A stretch of DNA of 64,000 nucleotides, from the NCBI GenBank assembly GCA_965116625.1, contig OZ220717.1, forward strand, positions 4,030,001 through 4,094,000. Direction: 5' to 3'. Position numbers and translations under genes: made by a program. Position 1 is the stretch's first letter. Each line of letters starts with the position of its first letter. The notes below the pieces were generated by a model. The model was given only the letters and a program-made list of their open reading frames with translations, was not told the DNA's origin and ran no database searches. The stretch is from VXNE01 sp965116625 (GTDB lineage Bacteria > Pseudomonadota > Gammaproteobacteria > Pseudomonadales > Azotimanducaceae). Below are positions 34,195 to 42,787 of the stretch, piece by piece.

Positions 34195-34782
34195 CTACTG
34201 CCGGGGCAGATCGCGCATCATTCCCTCCAACCGGTCGCCATCGACCAGTTCCATCGCCACCTGGGAAGGCTTCGCGAACTGTTCCGCATCAGGCGTGAAT
34301 GATCCGGCAGTGACCACTATGCCCCCTGTCGCCTGGCCCCCTGTCGCTTGCTCCCTGGCCACGACTCCCAGCAGTTCCCTGACGACCTTCACCCCAACCT
34401 GCCGTTCCCTCCATTGCTTGCACTGCACCAGGTATGTCTCGCCGTCCTTTTTTATCCGAACGTCCACCCCGCCGTCCGGACCCGCGCCCCCCTCCCGCTG
34501 GACGCTGAATCCACGTCTCCGATAGTGAGCCTCGATCAACTCCTCGAATTCGTCCCAGCCAAGCGCCCGCATCTCCTCCTTCGTCCGGGTGCCCGCGAGC
34601 ATTCGCCGACCCCGCCAGACCCTTAGCACGGAAAGCGCGGCAGGCAACAGAAAGAGTCCCACCAACAGCCAAGCAAGCCCGGAAACCACATCCACGATGG
34701 GACCGAACGCGGGACCTCCATCGACGTCCGCTTTATGCTCTCGCTTTCGGGAGCCAATGTCGTCGCTAAAGACTACCGCCAT
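34195..34782 (-). CDS. Membrane-anchored Mrr-like restriction endonuclease
   Basis: 195 aa. A transmembrane segment (about 34-58) precedes a restriction-endonuclease-like domain: TKEEMRALGWDEFEELIEAHYRRRGF, DGGVDVRI and YLVQCKQW form the D-QxK active site of Mrr_cat proteins, followed by GIVVTAGSFTPDAEQFA. Expected role: cleavage of modified or foreign DNA. The first ~30 residues overlap a peptidase remnant on the other strand, so the true start may be a GTG at 34695 or 34689. A zinc finger follows in frame after a TAG. Confidence 0.8.
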   Translation of the reverse strand: MAVVFSDDIGSRKREHKADVDGGPAFGPIVDVVSGLAWLLVGLFLLPAALSVLRVWRGRRMLAGTRTKEEMRALGWDEFEELIEAHYRRRGFSVQREGGAGPDGGVDVRIKKDGETYLVQCKQWRERQVGVKVVRELLGVVAREQATGGQATGGIVVTAGSFTPDAEQFAKPSQVAMELVDGDRLEGMMRDLPRQ

Positions 34783-34866
34783 TCCAACCTAGAGGCGCTG
34801 TTGGCGGCGGCGGGTTTCCGGTACAAGGGAGTGGTGAACGAGCCGTGGTGCGCCTTCACGACCTGA
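34702..34866 (+). pseudogene. C-terminal remnant of an M15-like peptidase
   Basis: The translation contains RGTSIDVRF (like the M15 metal-ligand region), then YRHSNLEALLAAAGFRYKGVVNEPWCAFT, which resembles the AGF..EWWHFT ending of D-Ala-D-Ala dipeptidase-type enzymes with the key Trp-His replaced. The N-terminal part is missing. It overlaps the 5' end of the Mrr-like gene on the opposite strand. Low certainty. Confidence 0.35.
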
Positions 34867-35359
34867 CTTGAGCGTTCGTGCAAACTTTGCAATGCCTCTC
34901 AACTGCCCGTTCCCACGCCGTTACGCCACTCCCCAGATTCCCGATTCCGATTCCCGGCTGAATCCTTGATTCGACCGCATCTTCCCCGCGTGTGAACGGA
35001 AGTGGTAATCAACGTCGGTCGCAAAGGAACCTTTTGAGTGCGACGTGCCTGCTCGCAGCACGAGTGCCGTGCCCGCTGATGCGACATCCTTCGACAGTTC
35101 ACTGTAGCACAGGATATCTGCGGGCAGGCGGAGCCCGATGGCGATCAGTTCAACAACCACGCTCCAGATCGGAGGAACGTCGAGTATGCCTCCCCGCCAG
35201 CGCCTACTGCATCCAAGCGACATTGATGGTATTGCCGCTGTCCGGTTTTGTCGGAGGTGCTCTTAATGCGCGTCTCAGGCGAACTTTCCGACTTCACCGG
35301 AACCCTGCACACACGACAGTCCGGCAGTGCATGATCGTGCCACGACATGAAACTAAGCA
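34867..35359. other. Intergenic, no gene recognised
   Basis: Open frames here overlap each other on both strands and show no family character. The stretch lies downstream of the RiPP operon's last gene and may hold its terminator, but I see no strong hairpin plus T-run. Confidence 0.45.
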
Positions 35360-36697
35360 TTAGAGCGCGCCGCGATGACGAACCTCAACGATGACGCCAT
35401 CATGGCTTCGTTCTTCGATCGATGCATCTAACCTCTCACGACGCGCGCCGTCCAAGTTTGCATCCCATTCATCCAACAATAGTATCTTGTCGATCCCACC
35501 CAGCGCTTCCTCAGTAACCGCAGAAGCACGTTCGCCGGTCGACGATTCATCAGCCGCTAACGAATACTCCGACCGGCTTTGCGGCCCCACGTAGTGCGCT
35601 CGACCTGCACATCGGCGCTTTATCTCCAGCAACAACGACGTCTTACCGCATCCGTTCGGCCCGAGGACCGTATAACGTCCTTGCCGTACGCCACCACCTA
35701 TAATCAGTTCTAGAGTATCCTTAGCGGGAAGGTCATTCCCCTCCACGGTGATGTCAGTCCACCGCACCCGATGCAATAGATCTCGCGACGCCGGAATAAC
35801 CAAGCTCTCTCTCAATACGCTCAACTGGCCCTTCACTTGCCCCCAGCTAGCAAACATCGCGCCGATCTGACTTTGACCGCCCAACAGTTGCAAGATACGC
35901 GGAATAACGACAACGATTGGCAGAATGTCGGGCGTGTCGCGCATCAACATCAACCACACAAGAACTAAAAATGTAGGAACGTGGGCAATCGCGAAAATGA
36001 CGCTCTGGACCAAGACCGCATACACCTCTTTCGACATCCTAGCGCGACCGTACTGTCCACGAGCGAAGTCAAAAAGCCGACGCCATCGCTTCTGCCAAGC
36101 CGGATTGCCAAGAACGTAACCATCCCAAAGCTGGCTGCAAATACGGCCCAGGCAAATCCTCCTCCTCTCCACGCGCGCAGCCTTCCGTCCCAACGTCTCG
36201 TAAGTCCAAATAACAACTAATGTAATACAAGCAAGACTCACGAAATACGAAACCACGATACTAAAGTCGATCAGAAACGCTAGCGTCGCCAGCAACATCA
36301 CGGCATTGATAACCACGCGGAACAGCTCCGCAAAGTATTCCGTGGCCCCTTCCACAATCTCAACTCCGTTGCCGGCAAGAACAAACGATCTCCGCTCCTT
36401 TTCATCTCGTTCCACATAAAGATCTGCCCTTCCACGAACGGCGATGGCTCCTTTTACAATACAAGCATCTATGGAACCGACGGACCATCGATCCTTGAGA
36501 TACTCTGACCAAGCTCCAAAACTTACACCTACGGCAAACAACGCCACTAGCAGCAGGAAGATCTTGGCGTGTCCATCTTCTGCGGAAACAAGGACGATCA
36601 ACAGGTAGGTATTCAGGGCTACGGCCGCAATCTCGGTAAGCACCGCTGCGCAGTACTTCCACAGATAATGCGAATACAAAATCCCGAAATCGTCCAA
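35360..36697 (-). CDS. ABC exporter (fused membrane and ATPase domains), last gene of RiPP operon
   Basis: 445 aa, short for a fused exporter. About five to six membrane segments occupy residues 15-285. The ATPase domain has Walker A LGPNGCGKTSLLLEI (about 345) and Walker B ILLLDEWDANLD (about 412); the signature loop reads STGERAS instead of LSGGQ and the domain is shortened (~130 aa). It may export the peptide or give self-protection. It follows the cupin gene by 27 nt. The compact ATPase and odd signature make full activity uncertain. Confidence 0.78.
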   Translation of the reverse strand: MDDFGILYSHYLWKYCAAVLTEIAAVALNTYLLIVLVSAEDGHAKIFLLLVALFAVGVSFGAWSEYLKDRWSVGSIDACIVKGAIAVRGRADLYVERDEKERRSFVLAGNGVEIVEGATEYFAELFRVVINAVMLLATLAFLIDFSIVVSYFVSLACITLVVIWTYETLGRKAARVERRRICLGRICSQLWDGYVLGNPAWQKRWRRLFDFARGQYGRARMSKEVYAVLVQSVIFAIAHVPTFLVLVWLMLMRDTPDILPIVVVIPRILQLLGGQSQIGAMFASWGQVKGQLSVLRESLVIPASRDLLHRVRWTDITVEGNDLPAKDTLELIIGGGVRQGRYTVLGPNGCGKTSLLLEIKRRCAGRAHYVGPQSRSEYSLAADESSTGERASAVTEEALGGIDKILLLDEWDANLDGARRERLDASIEERSHDGVIVEVRHRGAL

Positions 36698-36724
36698 TGT
36701 CCCGTCAACTCCAAAAATGGACCA

Positions 36725-37864
36725 TCATGTGACCAGACCGGTCAAGAGCAGATCTTTCGTTTCGACAATTTGATCTCGTGCGGGCATCGATCTGTCAAAA
36801 AGGTAGTTCACAACATTTGCGGAAAGCTCATCGGCCTCGCCGGTCCACCGAATCAACCCATCGTCAAATAGTTCCTTAACACATCTCCGAACCATTTCGC
36901 GACACTCATTGTCGGTTCTTGCGATCTTCCTTAGGAAGGCCACCAACGCACGTTGATCGGGAATATTCAACACCGATGCCAAAAAAATACGAAGACGCGA
37001 AGACATCATTCGTGGTCGCAATTCCAAGCTGTGGCGACTCAGCCTCTCTCGTTCCAAGGTGCGGAAAACTACATCGCCATCCGATCTACTGTCGACTATA
37101 TGCCTCACCCTGTCCTCGAACTCGTCGGGAAGCACATCGAAGTCCATTCCGCGCACAATCCAGTACTGTGCGTCCAGTGGTGCATCATCTAGAATATCCA
37201 AAATCTTCTCTTGGAATCGCTCAGCGTCTAGCTGCAGCATTATGTTGATCGCCTGAAACTGCTTAATGGTCACTGGGTCCATGTAGTCATTCTCGATCGC
37301 GATCGATGGATACCTGTATGTTAGCTGTGGCGTGGAGTCGGGATTGGTTATCGTCCTCACCACCAGCGTAACGGTCGGTCGGGCCACGTGATACACGGAA
37401 TGGATCAAATCCGCTCCTTGCTCTATAGGTCTGATGTCGCCCGCCTGCAGGTGCTCGCAATCGTCTATGGTGAGTTTGCCAACGTGGAATCTAGCATTGA
37501 CCCTGCGCGTCCGCTCGAAGTCGTACGTCACGCAGATGCTATCTCCTGAAGCGACGCCAAAGGCGCCTGAGAACGCATGATCGTGAACCGTAGTCGTCCC
37601 ATTCGTCCAAACCAATACCTCGACGAAAAACCTTGAGTGCCTGTACACGACGTATGGAAGATCGCTGAACTCAGAGACCATCTGGTATCCGTCCAACGAA
37701 CTACCTGTCGCCGCAGCGTTGACAACCTCTTGCACATCCACTATCGGCAGTATGTTCGACGAAGCGATGGCGTCGCAGGCAATAGCGGGCAAGTCCTTTT
37801 CGTCGTATCCGTGTCGACGCCAAGTCCTGTTGATCGTGTCTCCGAAGTCTTGAAAGTAGTTCAT
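36725..37864 (-). CDS. Cupin-like protein in RiPP operon
   Basis: 379 aa. The N-terminal region (about 75-185) has a double-stranded beta-helix pattern with metal-ligand-like His residues: TTTVHDHAFSGAFGVASGD and later LIHSVYHVARP, reminiscent of cysteine-dioxygenase-like cupins. The C-terminal ~190 residues are helical and unrecognised. By position (23 nt after the ABC ATPase gene) it could be an oxygenase that tailors the peptide. I know of no counterpart in described darobactin or dynobactin loci. Confidence 0.65.
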   Translation of the reverse strand: MNYFQDFGDTINRTWRRHGYDEKDLPAIACDAIASSNILPIVDVQEVVNAAATGSSLDGYQMVSEFSDLPYVVYRHSRFFVEVLVWTNGTTTVHDHAFSGAFGVASGDSICVTYDFERTRRVNARFHVGKLTIDDCEHLQAGDIRPIEQGADLIHSVYHVARPTVTLVVRTITNPDSTPQLTYRYPSIAIENDYMDPVTIKQFQAINIMLQLDAERFQEKILDILDDAPLDAQYWIVRGMDFDVLPDEFEDRVRHIVDSRSDGDVVFRTLERERLSRHSLELRPRMMSSRLRIFLASVLNIPDQRALVAFLRKIARTDNECREMVRRCVKELFDDGLIRWTGEADELSANVVNYLFDRSMPARDQIVETKDLLLTGLVT

Positions 37865-37887
37865 TTCACCTTTTCTCCATGTGCACT

Positions 37888-38556
37888 TTAGACGATATCG
37901 CGAAGTTCACCGTCCACCAGTTCCACGACCACGCGACCGATCGCAGCCACCTCGCGGGAGTGGGTTGCCAGTACGACGGTTGTGCCTCCCGAATTCAATT
38001 CCTCTACCAACGTCATGACCTCTTTCGACGTCGACGAATCCAAGTTTCCCGTAGGCTCGTCCGCCAGGATCACATCAGGTTCCGAAACCAAAGCACGGGC
38101 AAATGCCACTCGCTGTTGCTGGCCACCCGATAGCTGGCGGGGATAATGTCGAATTCTCCCTTCCAATCCCACGCGGCGCAGCAACTCCACAGCCTTTCGT
38201 CGATCATCACCGTTCACTCGACGAACGCATCGTATGGGCAATAGCACGTTGTCTATAGTGCGCAATCGATCAACTAGGTGGAAGCTCTGAAACACGAACC
38301 CGAAACGTCTTGCACGCACCCGACGGACCGCCGTTGCATCGCTCAGGGGAACTGGAGTTCCGTCAATCCGATACGTTCCACCATCGGGAAGATCGATTAA
38401 CCCCAACATGTTGAGCAGTGTCGACTTGCCGCTTCCCGACTCTCCGGTCACTACTAGAAGGTCTCCGGAGGCTATTCTGAGGTCCAGACCATCAAAGACA
38501 GTAGTCTCGACATCAGTCGTCCTATACCGTTTCTGGACCTTCTCCAATTCAATCAT
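37888..38556 (-). CDS. ABC transporter ATP-binding protein (MacB/LolD type)
   Basis: 222 aa, complete stand-alone ATPase. Walker A TGESGSGKSTLLNMLG, Q-loop FVFQSFHL, signature LSGGQQQRVAFARAL, Walker B VILADEPTGNLDS and the H-loop in LATHS. It energises the MacB-like permease encoded upstream. The permease, adaptor and ATPase genes are nearly contiguous and together form a trans-envelope exporter module. Confidence 0.93.
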   Translation of the reverse strand: MIELEKVQKRYRTTDVETTVFDGLDLRIASGDLLVVTGESGSGKSTLLNMLGLIDLPDGGTYRIDGTPVPLSDATAVRRVRARRFGFVFQSFHLVDRLRTIDNVLLPIRCVRRVNGDDRRKAVELLRRVGLEGRIRHYPRQLSGGQQQRVAFARALVSEPDVILADEPTGNLDSSTSKEVMTLVEELNSGGTTVVLATHSREVAAIGRVVVELVDGELRDIV

Positions 38557-38574
38557 CCTGCAAACACCGTATCT

Positions 38575-39843
38575 TCACTGCAACCGGATCGCATCAGCTT
38601 CCACTTCGCCGTAGCTGCTGGTGATCACCTGTTCACCTAGGGAGACGCCCTCGATTATTTCCACGAAAGCCCCGTCTCGCCTCCCGAACCTAATCTTCCT
38701 TTTTGACGCTCGCTTGCCCCCTTCATCTACCACGTAAACCCAGTCCCGCGTCGCTGGGTCTAGGTGTTCCTCCGCCCGCAATGCTAAGACGTCTGCAGGT
38801 ACGTCTCCGGTCAATCGAACCGAAAGCGTCTGGCCGACAATAAGTGGCAGTTCCTTTTGATCGCCTTCTATCGTGAGAGTCGCCTCGAATCTTCCGTCAA
38901 CTACGGAACGACCCATATGCGACACGACAACCCGCAACCGATTGTCGTCGTTCATTACCACTTCGCCCGGTGAGCCGATCCCCACTACTCCGGCGTAGTA
39001 CTCGTCTATTTCGGCTTCCAGCGCGATTAAAGAGACGTCGTCGATGGTCGCCAAGGGATCCCCCATGTTCAACAACACCCCATTGACCACGTCAAGAGCA
39101 GAAATCTGTCCACTTATAGGCGCTCGAACTGTCAGTGCCTCAAGTGATCGCCGAGTGTGATCCAACGTCGCCTCAAGATTACGCAACGAGTTCTGCATGT
39201 TGTCGACGTACGCCTTCCGGATTCCGTCCTCGGTTTTCCTCTGGGCGGTCAGTGACTCGATCAGCTTTCTCTTCGCCGCGAGTTCCCTCGCCACCCTTTC
39301 CATCTCTTCAATAGTCGTTCCGCCCTCCGGCAGGAGCTCCCTCAGCCTGTCCAATCGGTCTGCGAGGTCCGACAGCTCTCGATTTGCAACAATCGTTTCT
39401 CGATCCAGGCTGCTCTTGGACGCCAGAAGCTGGTGCTCCGTCGATATAGACGCAATCCACTGTTGATATATTTCCGCCTCGCGGCCTGCCACCTCAAGCT
39501 GGATGGCTGGGTTCGACAATTCGACCAATACGTCGCCCTCTGTTACGAAGTCCCCGGGTCGACAGTGAATTCGTTCAACTCGACCAACAACATTGGACTC
39601 CAACTCCACTCTACGTCCCGCCTTCACTTTTGCTCTGATCGGTATATACCGATCCAATGTCATCTCTTCCGCCACAGCAAAGGTCATGTCGGCCAACTCA
39701 AGAGAATCACTCGAATCCAATACGAAACGATGGACCGAATACGCGACGACGGTGACTGCGCCAAGAGTCATCAACACCACGGAACTCTGTCGACGCACCC
39801 ACACCCATCTCTCAACCCCTTCGAGTTGTCTGTCGGTCACCAT
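38575..39843 (-). CDS. HlyD/MacA-type periplasmic adaptor
   Basis: 422 aa. One N-terminal membrane anchor (about 23-41). Split lipoyl half-motifs flank a long coiled-coil hairpin (VVGRVERIHCRPGDFVTEGDVLVEL; coiled coil about 125-235; APISGQISALDVVNGVLLNMGDPL). Beta-barrel and membrane-proximal domains follow. It links the inner-membrane permease to an outer-membrane channel. It overlaps the permease gene by 7 nt. Confidence 0.9.
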   Translation of the reverse strand: MVTDRQLEGVERWVWVRRQSSVVLMTLGAVTVVAYSVHRFVLDSSDSLELADMTFAVAEEMTLDRYIPIRAKVKAGRRVELESNVVGRVERIHCRPGDFVTEGDVLVELSNPAIQLEVAGREAEIYQQWIASISTEHQLLASKSSLDRETIVANRELSDLADRLDRLRELLPEGGTTIEEMERVARELAAKRKLIESLTAQRKTEDGIRKAYVDNMQNSLRNLEATLDHTRRSLEALTVRAPISGQISALDVVNGVLLNMGDPLATIDDVSLIALEAEIDEYYAGVVGIGSPGEVVMNDDNRLRVVVSHMGRSVVDGRFEATLTIEGDQKELPLIVGQTLSVRLTGDVPADVLALRAEEHLDPATRDWVYVVDEGGKRASKRKIRFGRRDGAFVEIIEGVSLGEQVITSSYGEVEADAIRLQ

Positions 39844-42173
39844 CTATACCGTGTGTCATTATTGGAAAGAACAACTGCGGGCGACTTGCCTCGTAACCGG
39901 GGCAATATCACGGCAAGGGAACACAGGAGTACAGCAAGCCCCGCGCACGCTGTTGCGACATAGGATCCGACTCCCGACGAGTCGAGCCCGGCCACTTGCA
40001 GCAAGCAAAAGTGACCGGCAACCAGTCCGACTACAATCGCCGCCAAAAAACTCGTTGAGATCAATCCAGTTACTGACACCAATGCCGACCAGTTCGAAGC
40101 TCCGAAGGTCACCCTCAATCCCAATTCCTCCATGTTTCCGCCGACGTAGATATTAAGCACCGCCAAGAGGCCCGCCCAAAGAAGCAGGCTGGCGACAAGC
40201 GTCCCCCCAGCAAGCAGGTACGCCCGATTCCCGGCTTCCTCCAAGACGCTCCCCCACACTTGAGCCACGTTCACGCCATCCCAACGTTCTTCGCCCAGGA
40301 TGCCATCTGCGGTCTGCGAGGCCCTCTGGCCGAACTGCTCCAGATCAATATCCTCCCGATTGGCACGAAACAGCACCAGTGATCGCTCGCGAGGATCGTC
40401 ATAGATGACCGCCGGCCTACTCGACTTACCAACTCCAACGCGGAAGTCTGCCACCGTTCCTACCACTTCCAACCGCAATGCCGCGATTCCCGTCTGAACG
40501 ACCACTTCCTGACCAAGAACGCCGTTGCGCGACCCCACGAGTCGCCCCAAAACTTGTGCGAGACCTTCCGTAATGACGACCGAGCCCCGATCATCGATTA
40601 CGACATCGGCGGTTCTCTCGGAATCTAGGAATCTACCTTGCGTCAACCTCAGTCCTAACGTGCGTCCGAAATCGCCGTCGGCAGCGATAAGATGGACAGG
40701 GATCGCGTTGTCGGGATCAATCCAATACGTTTGGCCGATGGCCGTCGCGTTGCTGAGAGGATAGGTTGAAGCAACGGCAGCATCGCTAACGTCAGTTTCC
40801 TCGACCAGAGCTCGCTTCAATGCGATCAACTCCTGCGCATCTGTGCCTCGTGTTGTCTTGACCACGAAGATGTCCTTGTTGTCAAACCCCAAGTCCTCGG
40901 TTGCCAACCGCAAGAAGTCGGTCATCGCCGTCGCTGCCACAAGACCAATCCCGGCGGCCAACACCGCTTCCGCAAACACGCCGACGAGGCCCCGTGACCA
41001 ACTTGGCGACCATTCGGCACCATGTCGGAACGCGTGGCCAGCCCGCAAGCTGTACCAAGTAGCCGACGCAATGTGCACCGAAATCATCGCAAACACGATT
41101 AACAGAACCGCGCCGAAGTCCTTCGCGACTACTGGCAAGATGGCATCGTGAAGCCAAGGTAGACGAATCGCCACGAGGAGGAGTGCAGATATCAATATCC
41201 CGATCACGCATAGCGTCCCCACCCAAGCCGCACACCTACCCAAGACGCGCAGCACGCTGACTCCAAACAGCCATTCGAGCCCCGCCTCCAAACGCCGAGC
41301 ACGTGAGGCAGCCTCCGCAATCGAAACACCATTGAACAGCACAATCACGACCAGAAAACCTAGTGCGATGTGCCCGGCCTTAACGAGGCGCGCGTCTCCT
41401 GGTGCCACAACCTCTCCTGCGAGACCCTCGGCGAACCGTACATCGTCGACTCGTTGGGCTTCGAACCGAATGATCGACGATGGCTTTGGGCCGCTAGGGC
41501 CAAGTTCGATCCATCGATCAGTCGCCTGAGCCACCGCGGCGAGGAGATCGTCGATCAACTCTGGCGACTTCAAACGAACATAGGTAAATCCGGAAAACTG
41601 GAACCAGTGCTCTGGCGACTCTGGACTCTCCATCACGTCAAGCCCTGCGAATGCGGATCCTTTCACCGTGGAATTGTGAGGGAAGGGCGCAACGATCTCC
41701 CGGACCTTTGCCACGCCCATGCCTTCGACATCAATGATCGAGCCGGCTGACAGTCCACCAAGCAGCGATTCGGACACGTCCGAGTCCAGCGCAACGTCAT
41801 CTCGACCGTTAAGTGGAGCGGATCCCAAGGGGAAGACGTCAAAGAAGTTGGGGCTCACGTTCAACCACGGCAACTCGACGTAATGTTCGTCACCTTGCCG
41901 TCGAACCCTCCGTAGCGCGAACGTGTAGTACGCTGAGGCCTCGACTATGTGCGGGAAGTCATGCTTGATAAGACCATGCAAAGGTCTCGGACTGGTGGCG
42001 TTCCGGATCATGCCCCCGTTAGGGGGCGTGATCGTTGCCGTCAGTCGATAGGTGCGATCAGCGGATGTGATCCACTTGTTGTATGACGACTCGTACAGCG
42101 TAGGCAGTCCAACGGCGAAGGCAACCAGCGTGCCAATTGCATATGTTCCAATCCATGCAGTCTTTCCAATCAC
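39837..42173 (-). CDS. MacB/FtsX-type ABC permease, two repeated blocks
   Basis: 778 aa. Two FtsX-like units: an N-terminal TM (about 5-25) and TM cluster about 265-375, then a second signal-anchor-like TM near 400-425 and a TM cluster about 655-770. Periplasmic domains lie between (NKWITSADRTYRLTATI is typical of this family). The start is a GTG; the family usually has a few more residues before the first helix, so the N-terminus looks slightly short. It forms the exporter core with the adaptor and ATPase encoded downstream. Confidence 0.87.
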   Translation of the reverse strand: MIGKTAWIGTYAIGTLVAFAVGLPTLYESSYNKWITSADRTYRLTATITPPNGGMIRNATSPRPLHGLIKHDFPHIVEASAYYTFALRRVRRQGDEHYVELPWLNVSPNFFDVFPLGSAPLNGRDDVALDSDVSESLLGGLSAGSIIDVEGMGVAKVREIVAPFPHNSTVKGSAFAGLDVMESPESPEHWFQFSGFTYVRLKSPELIDDLLAAVAQATDRWIELGPSGPKPSSIIRFEAQRVDDVRFAEGLAGEVVAPGDARLVKAGHIALGFLVVIVLFNGVSIAEAASRARRLEAGLEWLFGVSVLRVLGRCAAWVGTLCVIGILISALLLVAIRLPWLHDAILPVVAKDFGAVLLIVFAMISVHIASATWYSLRAGHAFRHGAEWSPSWSRGLVGVFAEAVLAAGIGLVAATAMTDFLRLATEDLGFDNKDIFVVKTTRGTDAQELIALKRALVEETDVSDAAVASTYPLSNATAIGQTYWIDPDNAIPVHLIAADGDFGRTLGLRLTQGRFLDSERTADVVIDDRGSVVITEGLAQVLGRLVGSRNGVLGQEVVVQTGIAALRLEVVGTVADFRVGVGKSSRPAVIYDDPRERSLVLFRANREDIDLEQFGQRASQTADGILGEERWDGVNVAQVWGSVLEEAGNRAYLLAGGTLVASLLLWAGLLAVLNIYVGGNMEELGLRVTFGASNWSALVSVTGLISTSFLAAIVVGLVAGHFCLLQVAGLDSSGVGSYVATACAGLAVLLCSLAVILPRLRGKSPAVVLSNNDTRYRW

Positions 42174-42179
42174 ATTGCT

Positions 42180-42219
42180 ATCCCATAAAGTGGGATGAAA
42201 GTAGGGCGCGAACCGCCCT
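42180..42219 (-). terminator. Two hairpins between precursor and permease genes
   Basis: ATCCCA-TAAAG-TGGGAT (42180-42196) and AGGGCG-CGAAC-CGCCCT (42203-42219) lie just upstream of the permease start. Partial termination after a precursor gene is common in RiPP operons and would keep precursor mRNA abundant. There is no strong T-run, so attenuation is a guess. Confidence 0.45.
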
Positions 42220-42271
42220 TAGTAGTAAAACTGTGTATGAAAAAAACAATCAAAACAAGGAGGTTCAGGCG

Positions 42272-42514
42272 ATGACTCACAATAGCGCTATGCTGACACA
42301 GTTCCCTCCAAGCTGGTGCCAACACATGAATTCGAGGCGGACGCGAAGGGCCGTGCCAAGAAGAAAAAGCTGGGCGGGATGGCGGGGTGGGGAGTTCGTG
42401 GCGATGGCTCAGCTGGCGGCTGAGCGCGGCTGCGGCCTCCGGGACAACCGCGTCGAACCTAAGAGCGCAGCCGCACAATCCGTACCGAAGTTGATGGGAC
42501 AAGCAATGTTCTAA
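42272..42514 (+). CDS. Possible small divergent ORF inside RiPP locus
   Basis: 80 aa from an ATG with a perfect AAGGAGG 8 nt upstream, opposite to the operon. The encoded sequence looks unnatural after the first ~10 residues. In another frame (42,316-42,423) the same DNA reads KLVPTHEFEADAKGRAKKKK then LGGMAGWGVRGDGSAGG, which looks more like a leader plus Gly-rich core. A one-base indel would join the strong start to that frame. It could be a second, damaged precursor gene. Uncertain. Confidence 0.35.
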   Translation: MTHNSAMLTQFPPSWCQHMNSRRTRRAVPRRKSWAGWRGGEFVAMAQLAAERGCGLRDNRVEPKSAAAQSVPKLMGQAMF

Positions 42515-42541
42515 ATCACCCCCCTCCCTCCCTGTAGGTAT

Positions 42542-42760
42542 CTAGGTATCGCCTTTCTTCTTGCCAATATAGTACTTGTACGCGTTCCCCGACCACGGCG
42601 GGCTTTTGAATGTCGGCGACGCGATCACGCTGTCGTATGCCACCTCGTCGCCTGGCCGAAGCCTCTTCTCGCCATCGCTGGCAATCGAGTCAATCAAGGC
42701 TTGATTGAGATGGACCTTGCTCGTGGGCGGAAATCCCCGCTTACTCTTTCGATCACTCAT
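42542..42760 (-). CDS. Precursor peptide of a daropeptide-like RiPP
   Basis: 72 aa with AAAGGAGA upstream of the ATG. It lies 27 nt after the radical SAM gene and ahead of the exporter genes. The first ~50 residues are polar and leader-like. The C-terminus holds W56-S-G-N59-A-Y61-K-Y63-Y64 followed by IGKKKGDT, a likely follower. Dynobactin A, as I recall it, is WNSNVHSYRF with W1-N4 and H6-Y8 crosslinks; here W, N and the second aromatic pair fall at the same spacing, with Tyr in place of His6. The core boundaries are inferred. Confidence 0.75.
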   Translation of the reverse strand: MSDRKSKRGFPPTSKVHLNQALIDSIASDGEKRLRPGDEVAYDSVIASPTFKSPPWSGNAYKYYIGKKKGDT

Positions 42761-42787
42761 GATTTTTTCTCCTTTGAGTTTAGGACA

